Positions 1 through 5,791 of a DNA stretch of 7,686 nucleotides are shown piece by piece (the stretch's first letter is position 1; each line of letters opens with the position of its first letter). Position numbers and translations under genes: made by a program. A model generated the notes under the pieces. It was not told the origin of the DNA, did not search any database, and saw only the letters and a list, made by a program, of their open reading frames with translations. This stretch comes from Pseudonocardiales bacterium (lineage in GTDB: Bacteria > Actinomycetota > Actinomycetes > Mycobacteriales > Jatrophihabitantaceae): positions 1 to 7,686 of the forward strand of contig JAVEEO010000328.1 in the NCBI GenBank assembly GCA_030840415.1, in the 5' to 3' direction.

Positions 1-157
1 CCCTTCGACGCGTGTCGGAGGGCGTGAAGCGCTCGCTGTCGCTCAATAGATGATGAGTCTTGAGTAGAATTTGGCTCAGCATTCCATGGCCTTCGGTCAA
101 GTAGCTGTGCTTAAGTGCCGCCCCGGAGTCCTCCTTGTAAGCATGATCCGGGCTGTA
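1..157. other. Left-edge region, no confident gene
   Basis: AT-richer stretch between the window edge and the 3' end of the minus-strand gene. Two weak possibilities exist for its first part. On the plus strand, the frame starting at base 3 is open to a TGA at 51-53, has mostly G/C third positions and could be the last 16 codons of an incoming gene. On the minus strand, an ATG at 82-80, with a GAAGG about 7 nt upstream of it, opens a frame that runs off the left edge without a stop (about 27 codons). Neither tail is recognisable. A loose 6-bp inverted repeat (122-127 with 147-152, 19-nt loop) lies just beyond the stop of the minus-strand gene; it has no T-run and is at best a weak terminator. 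Nothing else is evident. Confidence 0.3.
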
Positions 158-1120
158 TCACCTGTCTGGTCTATTGAGAGCGTTCCTCCACCGCCAGCCA
201 ATCCCACTACACAGCCCGCCGTAGAGCTCTGAGAACGTCACCCGAAAGACGGCCCGCTCCCCCACGTTAAGCCCTCTGCTAGTGGTCGGCGTACCCGGCC
301 GCTCAATCCGGCTGAGCTTGTCGTACGTCCAGACCGTCGGCGGCACATCGCCGAGGAAGCACACCTCATTGGTGTAGCTGAGGGTAGGGCTCTCGAACGT
401 CTGGCCAGCGAAGCCGGCCTCTGGGCCGGTCGCACCATCCGGCGCGCCAGCCGGGATGCGCTCGCGGAAGCTGAAGGTGTGGGCCTGCCCGCGGCTTAGC
501 TCCTTCGGAAACCGGATCGTGTGCATGGTGCCGCCCTCGTGCTGCTCGGGCACGCCTGCGCTGCCTCCGCTGAGCGCGAAGATCTCGGTCGGGCTGTAGC
601 TGCCGTAGCGGAATCCGGCCGCACCGTCGACGAGGGACAGCAGCGTGCGGGTCTGGTGGGACTCGAAGAACTTCCGGTCGCGGATGACCGTCACCACGTG
701 CAGGTGCTCGATCAGGAAGCCGCCGTGCGGGATGACCATCCCCTTCGGCGTCTCCGAGCCGGCGTAGTACGAGGTCAGCAGCACCACCGCCAGCTCCTCG
801 ATGGCGTCGTTCTCCCACCCCCGGACGGTGTTCGGCTTCCGCCCCACCGACCCTGCGAAAGCCCTCCGCCGGTCTTCCGTGTCACCCGCTGGCGGCCCGT
901 CGACGCCGTAGACCGCCCGCAGGGCCGGCCCGCCGCGGTGGCCGCCGAGCGAGTTGACGGCCGTGATGAGGCGCTCCCGCACCGTCGAGAGCGGCACGTC
1001 AGGGCCGCCGCAGTAGTCGATGACCGCCGGGGCGTTCTTCAGCCGGTCGAGCGTCAGGCCGGGGCCTTTACGCAGGTAGATCAGGTCGTCGATCAAGTCG
1101 TTGCGGCTGCGCAGCGTCAC
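158..1120 (-). CDS. Actinobacterial protein of unknown function with HTH-like N-terminal region
   Basis: A 320-residue protein read leftward from a GTG at 1120; no better in-frame start is seen upstream and the ribosome binding site is weak. Residues about 8-115 are helical and end in a segment (R94-KPNTVRGWE-103) resembling the recognition part of small helix-turn-helix domains. The remainder is beta-rich, with a motif series (PKELSRGQAHTFSFRERIP near 205-223, VWTYDKL near 263, FRVTFSEL near 292, GIGWRW at the end). From memory this matches a large, uncharacterised Streptomyces/Micromonospora/Frankia family whose members share an LRKGxGL-type start, an LPKPLxPGE-type middle and a GxxYGxxW-type end. 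It is transcribed away from the small-gene cassette, which fits a regulator of the element, but DNA binding is inferred. No signal peptide or membrane segment is seen. It could instead be a host-type gene next to the element. Confidence 0.85.
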   Translation of the reverse strand: MTLRSRNDLIDDLIYLRKGPGLTLDRLKNAPAVIDYCGGPDVPLSTVRERLITAVNSLGGHRGGPALRAVYGVDGPPAGDTEDRRRAFAGSVGRKPNTVRGWENDAIEELAVVLLTSYYAGSETPKGMVIPHGGFLIEHLHVVTVIRDRKFFESHQTRTLLSLVDGAAGFRYGSYSPTEIFALSGGSAGVPEQHEGGTMHTIRFPKELSRGQAHTFSFRERIPAGAPDGATGPEAGFAGQTFESPTLSYTNEVCFLGDVPPTVWTYDKLSRIERPGTPTTSRGLNVGERAVFRVTFSELYGGLCSGIGWRWRNALNRPDR

Positions 1121-1176
1121 GCTGGCACCGCCCGACCGTGCTTTCGGGCCGTTTCGACGTTCTGATCGTCTTCTGA

Positions 1177-1186
1177 CCAGCGCTGG
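1177..1186. repeat. Perfect palindrome CCAGCGCTGG, candidate operator
   Basis: Ten-base perfect palindrome near the middle of the divergent intergenic region. Its position suits a dimeric regulator controlling both directions, possibly the HTH-like product of the leftward gene. Function is inferred from position only. Confidence 0.4.
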
Positions 1187-1218
1187 CTCCGCCCGGCCAG
1201 AGTTGCCCGGGCTGACCG

Positions 1219-1237
1219 CCCTGGCACCGGGCCAGGG
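1219..1237 (+). repeat. Inverted repeat CCCTGGC/GCCAGGG in a 5' leader
   Basis: Perfect 7-bp stem with a 5-nt loop (ACCGG), ending 30 bases before the ATG at 1268. It could be a leader hairpin or an operator. There is no T-run, so a simple terminator is unlikely. Confidence 0.4.
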
Positions 1238-1267
1238 GCGCAGCCGCTACCGAGAGGACCAGTCACC

Positions 1268-1579
1268 ATGTCTGACATTCTGCCCCGCAATTCGGGTCCA
1301 AACCGGCCGAACGTCCCCGAGGGCTTCAGCCGGGCCGAAGGCAAGCAGCTCCAGGCGAGCACCAACCGCGAGGTCGCGGCCGGCATCGTCATGAACACCC
1401 GGCTGTCGGTGGCGCACTTCGTCACCAACACCGCCCTCAACCACGCGACCAGCCTGACCCGTCAGGCCTACACCCTGGCCGACGGCGATGAGTACCTGGC
1501 CAGCCGGCTCGGCGCACTCGTGGACGGTTACGTCCGCTTCGCCCACGACGAGGTCGCCAGCCTGCGGCGGCTGGCGTGA
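1268..1579 (+). CDS. Small hypothetical protein, first gene of four-gene cassette
   Basis: A 103-residue protein starting at ATG 1268 behind a GAGAGGA ribosome binding site (1252-1258), which fixes the start. I do not recognise the family. The first 25 or so residues are polar and probably flexible. Residues about 30-100 look like two long helices with regular hydrophobic spacing. No membrane segment, signal peptide, cysteine pair or catalytic motif is visible. Its stop codon overlaps the GTG start of the next gene (GTGA), so the two are probably translationally coupled. Position at the head of a cassette that ends in two small membrane proteins, upstream of a conjugation ATPase, suggests an accessory transfer or element-maintenance role; this is inference from context. 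Confidence 0.75.
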   Translation: MSDILPRNSGPNRPNVPEGFSRAEGKQLQASTNREVAAGIVMNTRLSVAHFVTNTALNHATSLTRQAYTLADGDEYLASRLGALVDGYVRFAHDEVASLRRLA

Positions 1580-1815
1580 CCGTAGCCGGGTCCGGTCAGG
1601 TCACCGCCGACGACGCCCCGCTGCCAGCGGGGCCTGACGGTGAGCGGCTGGCGTTCGACCTCATCGCGGTGATCAACGAGCACCTGAGCGAGCTGCTGGC
1701 CTTCAGCGAGCGGCTGGTGCTGGTAGGTCAGTCGCTCGTCGGCGACCTCGAGCAGCTCATCGGTGACCACGCCGTGCGGGTGCTGCAGCTCGTCCAGGGC
1801 AGGACGACCCCGTGA
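1576..1815 (+). CDS. Small hypothetical helical protein
   Basis: A 79-residue protein from a GTG at 1576 that overlaps the stop of the preceding gene by four bases. Residues 1-22 are a flexible, Pro/Asp/Gly-containing lead-in. Residues about 23-75 form a strongly amphipathic helical stretch, with repeated Leu/Val at heptad-like spacing (DLIAVINEHLSELLAF, then LVGDLEQLIGDHAVRVLQLV), which could dimerise or pair with the neighbouring helical protein. There is no transmembrane segment. The family is not recognised. Its stop overlaps the GTG start of the next gene by four bases, continuing the coupled chain. The GC-rich codon usage and double overlap support a real gene despite the small size. 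Confidence 0.65.
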   Translation: MTVAGSGQVTADDAPLPAGPDGERLAFDLIAVINEHLSELLAFSERLVLVGQSLVGDLEQLIGDHAVRVLQLVQGRTTP

Positions 1816-2024
1816 GCGCCGGGCTGCTCGTCGGCCTGGTGGTCGGCTTCGTCATCGGCGTCGGGGCGACACTCGCCTGGGCGGCGTGCAGCCCCCCGGT
1901 GTCCAGCCAGCCGCCGCCCGACCAGCAGCTCCCGGCCGAGGTCCAGGCGGTGCTACGCCGCCTGGACCTCGGGGCCGAGCTGGTCGGGTCACTGCTGCGC
2001 GATGTACTGCGCAGTCGAAAATGA
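1812..2024 (+). CDS. Small single-pass membrane protein with glycine zipper
   Basis: A 70-residue protein from a GTG at 1812 (GTGA overlap with the upstream stop; AGGACG lies about 7 nt upstream). Residues about 4-25 are one hydrophobic segment in which glycines fall at 4, 8, 12 and 16, a GxxxGxxxGxxxG pattern typical of close-packed transmembrane helices. It is followed by a Cys at 26, a Pro/Gln-rich linker (27-40) and an amphipathic, basic-ended helix (about 41-70). The residue three before Cys26 is Trp, not a usual lipobox residue, and there is no basic n-region, so a lipoprotein is unlikely. The expected form is a membrane-anchored helix able to oligomerise. A role beside the conjugation ATPase is inferred from the neighbourhood. 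Confidence 0.7.
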   Translation: MSAGLLVGLVVGFVIGVGATLAWAACSPPVSSQPPPDQQLPAEVQAVLRRLDLGAELVGSLLRDVLRSRK

Positions 2025-2031
2025 GCGTCCA

Positions 2032-2220
2032 GTGAATCCGCGGTCCTGGCTCGATCAGCTGGTGGGCGGCTGTGTCAGCGTGCTGTTTGGCGCAGCCGCC
2101 CTCTACCTGGCCGTTCGCCTCATTCAGGCGGTCTGGGTAACCGCTCTGAGCCTGCTCGGCGTTATCGGGCTGGTCGCCGTCGCCGTCCTGGTGGTGCGGT
2201 CCCGGCGCCAAAACTGGTAG
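2032..2220 (+). CDS. Small two-pass membrane protein
   Basis: A 62-residue protein if started at GTG 2032, seven bases after the upstream stop. An ATG at 2002 in the same frame would add ten residues and overlap the upstream gene by 23 bases. The GTG is preferred because every other gene in this cassette starts at a GTG at or near the preceding stop, but neither site has a good ribosome binding site. Two hydrophobic segments are clear, about residues 10-31 and 35-55, separated by a very short turn, with a basic C-terminus (RSRR). Such a hairpin resembles the two-helix anchor at the N-terminus of VirD4/TrwB coupling proteins, a part that the ATPase encoded downstream seems to lack. That link is inference. 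It is the last gene of the cassette, and an AT-rich gap follows. Confidence 0.7.
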   Translation: MNPRSWLDQLVGGCVSVLFGAAALYLAVRLIQAVWVTALSLLGVIGLVAVAVLVVRSRRQNW

Positions 2221-2320
2221 CACCGGCAGGCACAAATACAGGCCGATTCAAGAAAAAGTTAATGCGGTTCTACCGAAGAAACTGCTGGACCGGTCGCTGC
2301 TGTGCTACCAGAACATACTG

Positions 2321-2350
2321 TTGACCAAATTCGCAATCGATTGTTAACTA
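2321..2350 (+). promoter_or_regulatory. Candidate promoter of the transfer operon
   Basis: TTGACC (2321-2326) resembles the -35 consensus, and TAACTA (2345-2350) is a tolerable -10 with an 18-bp spacer. Transcription would start near 2357, giving a leader of about 60 nt before the ATG at 2420. The spacer contains a perfect palindrome, so repression by steric blocking is plausible. Confidence 0.4.
2334..2348. repeat. Overlapping palindromes CAATCGATTG and GTTAAC, candidate operator
   Basis: A perfect 10-bp palindrome (2334-2343) shares its last base with a 6-bp palindrome (2343-2348). Both sit in the spacer and -10 of the candidate promoter and are flanked by AATTCG copies 22 bp apart, about two helical turns. 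This is a good location for a dimeric repressor, such as the HTH-like or ribbon-helix-helix protein of this window. The binding partner is unknown. Confidence 0.4.
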
Positions 2351-2419
2351 ATTCGGCTCCGCTCATCAGCCATTAATTGAGCAGCAATACCAATCCGTAA
2401 ATGCAAGGAGGCCACCACT

Positions 2420-2671
2420 ATGTCTCGAACCTTCAAAGACTCCCCAAACGGCAAGCAGCGCGGCCCCGGCCGGCAGCGCAATATCTCGGTCCGGGCCGTC
2501 CGGCGTGATCCGCCGGATCTGCAGAAGCTCAGCCGGGCCCTCATCACCCTGGCCACGGCTGAAGCTGCCGCCGAAGCCGAAGCGGCGATCGCCCAGGCGA
2601 AGGCCACCCCACCGGCTGATCAACCCGACCCTGCCTCCTCTGCCGGTGACCCCGAGGACGACCGTGTCTGA
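2420..2671 (+). CDS. Small basic/acidic protein preceding conjugation ATPase
   Basis: An 83-residue protein started at ATG 2420 behind a strong AAGGAGG (8-nt spacer). Three zones are visible: a very basic start (about residues 1-30, including GPGRQRNISVRAVRRDPPDL), a central alanine/glutamate-rich helix (about 33-62) and an acidic, proline-containing tail. From memory, similar small proteins with the RNISVRAVRRDPPDLxKLSRAL signature sit directly ahead of conjugation ATPases in actinomycete elements; no function is established that I know of. A basic N-terminus with an acidic tail would suit a nucleic-acid-binding or adaptor partner of the ATPase (inference). Its stop overlaps the start of the ATPase gene by eight bases, so the two are translationally coupled. 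It is the first gene of the transfer operon. Confidence 0.8.
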   Translation: MSRTFKDSPNGKQRGPGRQRNISVRAVRRDPPDLQKLSRALITLATAEAAAEAEAAIAQAKATPPADQPDPASSAGDPEDDRV

Positions 2672-4811
2672 TCGCCTCGTCTGGCGACAAGCGCACTGGC
2701 CCCGGCCGCTCGACGCGGCCGGGGCGGTGGCGGCCCCGCGGGCCTGGGCGGCTGACCAGCGCTCACCGCTCATCGTGCTGGAGGCCCGGGCCGACGTGGC
2801 CGGCGTGCAGTACCTGCTCGGCGCGCCGGCCGCCGCCCAGGACGCCGTCGAGCGCCGGCTGAGCGCCGCCGTACCGGGTGCCGGCCTGACTGAGTTCGAC
2901 GGCGAGCGTGCCGCCGTGTCAGCGGCCGGCCGGCTCAAGCTGTCGACCCGCCACCGGGCGCTGCGTACTGATCTGCCCGAGGTGGCCACTCGGCAGGTGC
3001 TCGGTGCCCTGACGGCTGTCAGCAAGGGCGAGCTGCTCGTCCTGCAGCTGGTACTCGGCCCGCGCCGGATTCCGCTGGCCGTGCCGAACCAGTCGCCGTC
3101 CTCGATCGTCATGCCCTGGTACCAGGTCGCCTGGCACGGCAATGGTGGCACGGTCGACGGCGAGAAACGCACCGCCCTGCGCGAGAAAGTCGGTGAGCAC
3201 GGTTTCGCCGCCACCGTCCGCCTCGGCGCCCTGGCCGCTGACCCTGCCCGCCGGCGCAGCCTGATCCTTGGCCTCTACGCCGCCCTGCGCGTCAACGAAG
3301 CCCCGGGGCTGCAGACCAAGCTCGTCCGGGAGCGACCGGAGCAACTCAACGGGGCGGCCCGACCCTGGCACTGGCCGCTGCGCCTGAACGTCAGCGAAAC
3401 GCTGGCATGTACCGGCTGGCCGTTCGGCGACCAGGAGCTGCCCGGCCAGCCACCGCTGCACCCGCGCCAGGTCGCCCCGGCCGAACTGGCCGGCAAGAAT
3501 GATCGGATCGTCGGCGCGGTCCTCGCCCCCGGCGTCTCCGGCCAGCTCGGCTACTCGGTGACCGACGCGCTCCGGCACTCCTGGGTGATCGGGCCGACCG
3601 GCACCGGCAAGTCCACGCTGCTGCTCAACCTCATCGACCAGGACCTCCGCGCCGGCCGCCCGGTCGTCGTCATCGAGCCGAACGACCTCGTCACCGACCT
3701 GCTAGCCCGCATTCCCGAGGAGCGGCGGGACGACGTGGTGCTGCTGGACTGCCTCGACGACGCACCCGTCGGCATCAACCCGCTCATGCGCCACGGCCGC
3801 AGCCCCGAGCTGGTAGCCGATTCGCTGCTAGCCACCTTCCACGCCCTCTACGGCGACGGCATCGGCCCGCGCAGTACCGACATCCTGGCCAACGCCCTGA
3901 ACGTGCTGGCCCGGCAGGGCGACGCCTCGCTCGTCATGCTGCCGCTGCTGCTCACCAACGCCGGCTTCCGCCGCTCGCTCACCGCACGGGTGGTGCGCGA
4001 GGATCCGGTGGCGGCCGGGCCGTTCTGGCGCTGGTTCGAGGGGCTCTCCGACGACGCCCGCTCCCAGGTCATCGCTCCACTCCAGAACAAACTGCGCCCG
4101 CTGCTTCGCCCGAATTTGCGCAACGTCCTCGCCCAGCGCAGCCCGCGCTTCAACCTGCGCCAGGTGCTGACGGAGCAGAAGGTGCTGCTCGTGCCGCTCC
4201 AGAAAGGCGTCATCGGGCCGGACACCGCCGAGCTGCTCGGCGCCCTCGTCATCGCCGAACTCTGGCTGGCCGTGCGCGAGCGCCGGGCCGTCCCGGAGAA
4301 CGAGCGCACCCCGGTCATGGTCTACATCGACGAGGTCCAGGACTACCTGCGGCTGCCGACCGACCTGTCTGATGCGCTCGCCACCTCCCGCTCGCTTAAG
4401 GTCGGCTGGCACCTCGCCCACCAGTACCGCGACCAGCTGACGTCCGGCATGCGGGCCGCCTTCGAGGCTAACGCCCGCTCGCGCATTTGCTTCCAGCTCG
4501 GCGCCGGCGACGCCAGAGCGATGGCCGCCGGCCAGTCGGCCGTCGCACCGGAGGACTTCAGCGCCCTGCCGGCCTACCACGTCTACGCCTCGCTCATGCG
4601 CGGCAACACCGTCCAGCCGTGGGCCTCGGCCACCACCGAGCCGCCACCGGCGTCCTGCAGCGATCCCGCCGACATCCGGGCCCGCAGCCGAGCCGCCTAC
4701 GGCCGGCCGCTGGCCGACATCGAGGCCGACTTCGCTGGTCTGCTTGACGGCAGCAGTGGCACTGACAATCCGACGATCAACCTCGGTCGGCGGAAGCGGG
4801 CAACCCCATGA
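2664..4811 (+). CDS. VirD4/TraG-like conjugative coupling ATPase
   Basis: A 715-residue P-loop ATPase of the type IV secretion coupling/TraG superfamily, expected to bind DNA or nucleoprotein and drive it through the transfer channel with ATP. The GTG at 2664 is chosen over a longer open frame because GAGGA lies 5 nt upstream (2654-2658) and the start overlaps the previous stop. Residues 1-300 form an N-terminal region without a predicted transmembrane helix. The motor follows: Walker A GPTGTGKST at 310-318, Walker B VMVYIDE at 551-557, and a motif III-like LAHQY at 584-588. A C-terminal tail (ARSRAAYGRPLADIEADF) is typical of actinomycete homologues as I recall them. VirD4 proteins usually carry two N-terminal membrane helices; their absence suggests a separate anchor, perhaps one of the small membrane proteins upstream. 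The stop overlaps the next start (ATGA). FtsK-like TraB is less likely. Confidence 0.88.
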   Translation: MSDRLVWRQAHWPRPLDAAGAVAAPRAWAADQRSPLIVLEARADVAGVQYLLGAPAAAQDAVERRLSAAVPGAGLTEFDGERAAVSAAGRLKLSTRHRALRTDLPEVATRQVLGALTAVSKGELLVLQLVLGPRRIPLAVPNQSPSSIVMPWYQVAWHGNGGTVDGEKRTALREKVGEHGFAATVRLGALAADPARRRSLILGLYAALRVNEAPGLQTKLVRERPEQLNGAARPWHWPLRLNVSETLACTGWPFGDQELPGQPPLHPRQVAPAELAGKNDRIVGAVLAPGVSGQLGYSVTDALRHSWVIGPTGTGKSTLLLNLIDQDLRAGRPVVVIEPNDLVTDLLARIPEERRDDVVLLDCLDDAPVGINPLMRHGRSPELVADSLLATFHALYGDGIGPRSTDILANALNVLARQGDASLVMLPLLLTNAGFRRSLTARVVREDPVAAGPFWRWFEGLSDDARSQVIAPLQNKLRPLLRPNLRNVLAQRSPRFNLRQVLTEQKVLLVPLQKGVIGPDTAELLGALVIAELWLAVRERRAVPENERTPVMVYIDEVQDYLRLPTDLSDALATSRSLKVGWHLAHQYRDQLTSGMRAAFEANARSRICFQLGAGDARAMAAGQSAVAPEDFSALPAYHVYASLMRGNTVQPWASATTEPPPASCSDPADIRARSRAAYGRPLADIEADFAGLLDGSSGTDNPTINLGRRKRATP

Positions 4812-5791
4812 CCGCCGCCAACAACCAGTCCGGTCGCTGGTCCGCTCGCGTGGCGAGCCAGCCGGCCGCACCCACCGACCTACCGGCCCCCGGGCAGCAG
4901 TCTGCGCCCGAAAGTCTCACTGCAGCAGTGAGACCAGTTACCCCTGAGCGCAGCCGGCCGCACGGCCCCAGCCGAAGTAGCCGCGGACCCGGTAAGCGCG
5001 GTCAGCGGGAACAGGCCGAACGGCTCAAAGCCCACCTCAGCTCCCGTGACCTTGCCGTGCTTTTCAGCCTCGACGCTCACCGCTTTCTGACTACCCGGCA
5101 GCTGGCCCGCTTCCACTTTGCTGATCACACGACGCCGGCCGCGGCGAGCCGGATCTGCCGGCGGGTGCTGCAGCGGCTGTTCGACTTCGGCCTGATCGAG
5201 CACTTGGAGCGGCGGGTCGGTGGCGTCCGGGCTGGCTCAGCCTCCTACGTCTGGCGGGTCGGCCCGGTCGGCGACCAGCTGCTGCGCGCACTGGCCGCCG
5301 CCGACGACCGGCCGCGCGGTCGCCGTAAGGAACCGTCGCTGCGCTGGCTGGAGCACTGCCTGCTGAGCGCCGAGGCCCACCTCAGCTTGCTCGACCTGGC
5401 CCGGGCCCGGCAGCTGGAGCTGCTGTCGGTGGTGACGGAACCGCGCTGCTGGCGGCGCTACATGCCGATCAGCGGCGGCCCGGAGACGCTGAAGCCGGAT
5501 CTGCTGGCGGTGACGGCCCAGGCTGACTACGAAGACCACTGGTTCATTGAGGTGGACCGAGCGACGGAGAGCCTGCCGACGCTGCTCGGTAAGTGCGCCC
5601 AGTACGAGGACTACCGCCGCAGCGGCCAAGCCGGTGACGTCGTGCCGCTGGTGGTCTGGGTGGTGCCGGACGAAGGCCACGCGGCCAAGCTTTCAGCGGC
5701 GATCAGCGCCAGCCGGACGCTCGACCCGGGGCTGTACCGGGTTTGCACGCTGGACAGCTTGCCGGCTGTCATCGGCGGGGGCGCGGCGTGA
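4808..5791 (+). CDS. Replication-relaxation family protein
   Basis: A 327-residue protein from an ATG that overlaps the ATPase stop by four bases. Residues 1-70 are a Pro/Arg-rich, probably disordered lead. Residues about 75-160 look like a winged-helix domain (LSSRDLAVLFSLDAHRFLTT, then RRVLQRLFDFGLIEHLERR), the hallmark of the Pfam replication-relaxation family found on actinobacterial plasmids and conjugative elements. The C-terminal half has KPDLLAV (229-235) followed by WFIEVDRATES (245-255). A D...ExD spacing before a long helix is reminiscent of PDDEXK nuclease-fold cores: D231, E248 and D250, with no lysine in the usual ExK place. The family name implies plasmid DNA processing, but biochemical evidence is thin. 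It is coupled to the ATPase, so it is a candidate origin-binding or relaxosome protein (inference). Confidence 0.82.
   Translation: MTAANNQSGRWSARVASQPAAPTDLPAPGQQSAPESLTAAVRPVTPERSRPHGPSRSSRGPGKRGQREQAERLKAHLSSRDLAVLFSLDAHRFLTTRQLARFHFADHTTPAAASRICRRVLQRLFDFGLIEHLERRVGGVRAGSASYVWRVGPVGDQLLRALAAADDRPRGRRKEPSLRWLEHCLLSAEAHLSLLDLARARQLELLSVVTEPRCWRRYMPISGGPETLKPDLLAVTAQADYEDHWFIEVDRATESLPTLLGKCAQYEDYRRSGQAGDVVPLVVWVVPDEGHAAKLSAAISASRTLDPGLYRVCTLDSLPAVIGGGAA

Larger units (their letters stand above)
1121..1267. promoter_or_regulatory. Divergent promoter/operator region
   Basis: A 147-bp gap between two start codons pointing away from each other, so it must hold promoters for both directions. 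It contains a perfect 10-bp palindrome (1177-1186) and a 7-bp inverted repeat (1219-1237). A 9-bp direct repeat CTGGCACCG occurs at 1122-1130 and 1221-1229, close to each end. No convincing -35/-10 pair can be named on either strand. A GAGAGGA ribosome binding site for the rightward gene is at 1252-1258, 9 nt from its ATG. Confidence 0.55.
2221..2419. promoter_or_regulatory. AT-rich intergenic island before the transfer operon
   Basis: A 199-bp non-coding gap visibly richer in A+T than all surrounding DNA. It separates the small-gene cassette from the transfer operon and most likely carries the operon promoter. Contents: an 8-bp palindrome GACCGGTC (2288-2295); a candidate promoter (2321-2350) with an embedded 10-bp palindrome (2334-2343) that runs into GTTAAC (2343-2348); the hexamer AATTCG at 2328-2333 and 2350-2355, spaced 22 bp; a small inverted repeat GCTCA/TGAGC (2361-2365, 2378-2382); and an AAGGAGG ribosome binding site at 2405-2411. 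The composition would also suit a cis-acting transfer or replication site, but no known oriT motif is recognised. Confidence 0.6.

Noticed and set aside
521..1165. Plus-strand open frame of 214 codons opposite the leftward gene
   Set aside because: Arg/Ala/Val-rich shadow translation; the minus strand carries the recognisable family motifs.
1225..1230. FtsK-like TraB double-stranded transfer system as the identity of the main ATPase
   Set aside because: The ATPase at 2664-4811 has VirD4/TraG-like layout and partners, with no visible membrane segments or C-terminal winged-helix clt-recognition domain, so a Streptomyces TraB is not supported.
2505..2663. Extended N-terminus for the ATPase (ATG at 2505)
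   Set aside because: The extra 53 residues are an out-of-frame shadow of the small upstream gene; the GTG at 2664 has GAGGA at the right distance and gives the usual short overlap.
2366..3214. Minus-strand open frame of 282 codons
   Set aside because: Low-complexity Ser/Arg/Ala product overlapping two supported plus-strand genes and the AT-rich intergenic island; no start signal.
3828..4871. Long minus-strand open frame (347 codons) opposite the ATPase gene
   Set aside because: The plus-strand frame has Walker A and B motifs; the antisense product is Arg/Gly/Val-rich with no recognisable domain and is a typical GC-rich mirror of the third-position bias.
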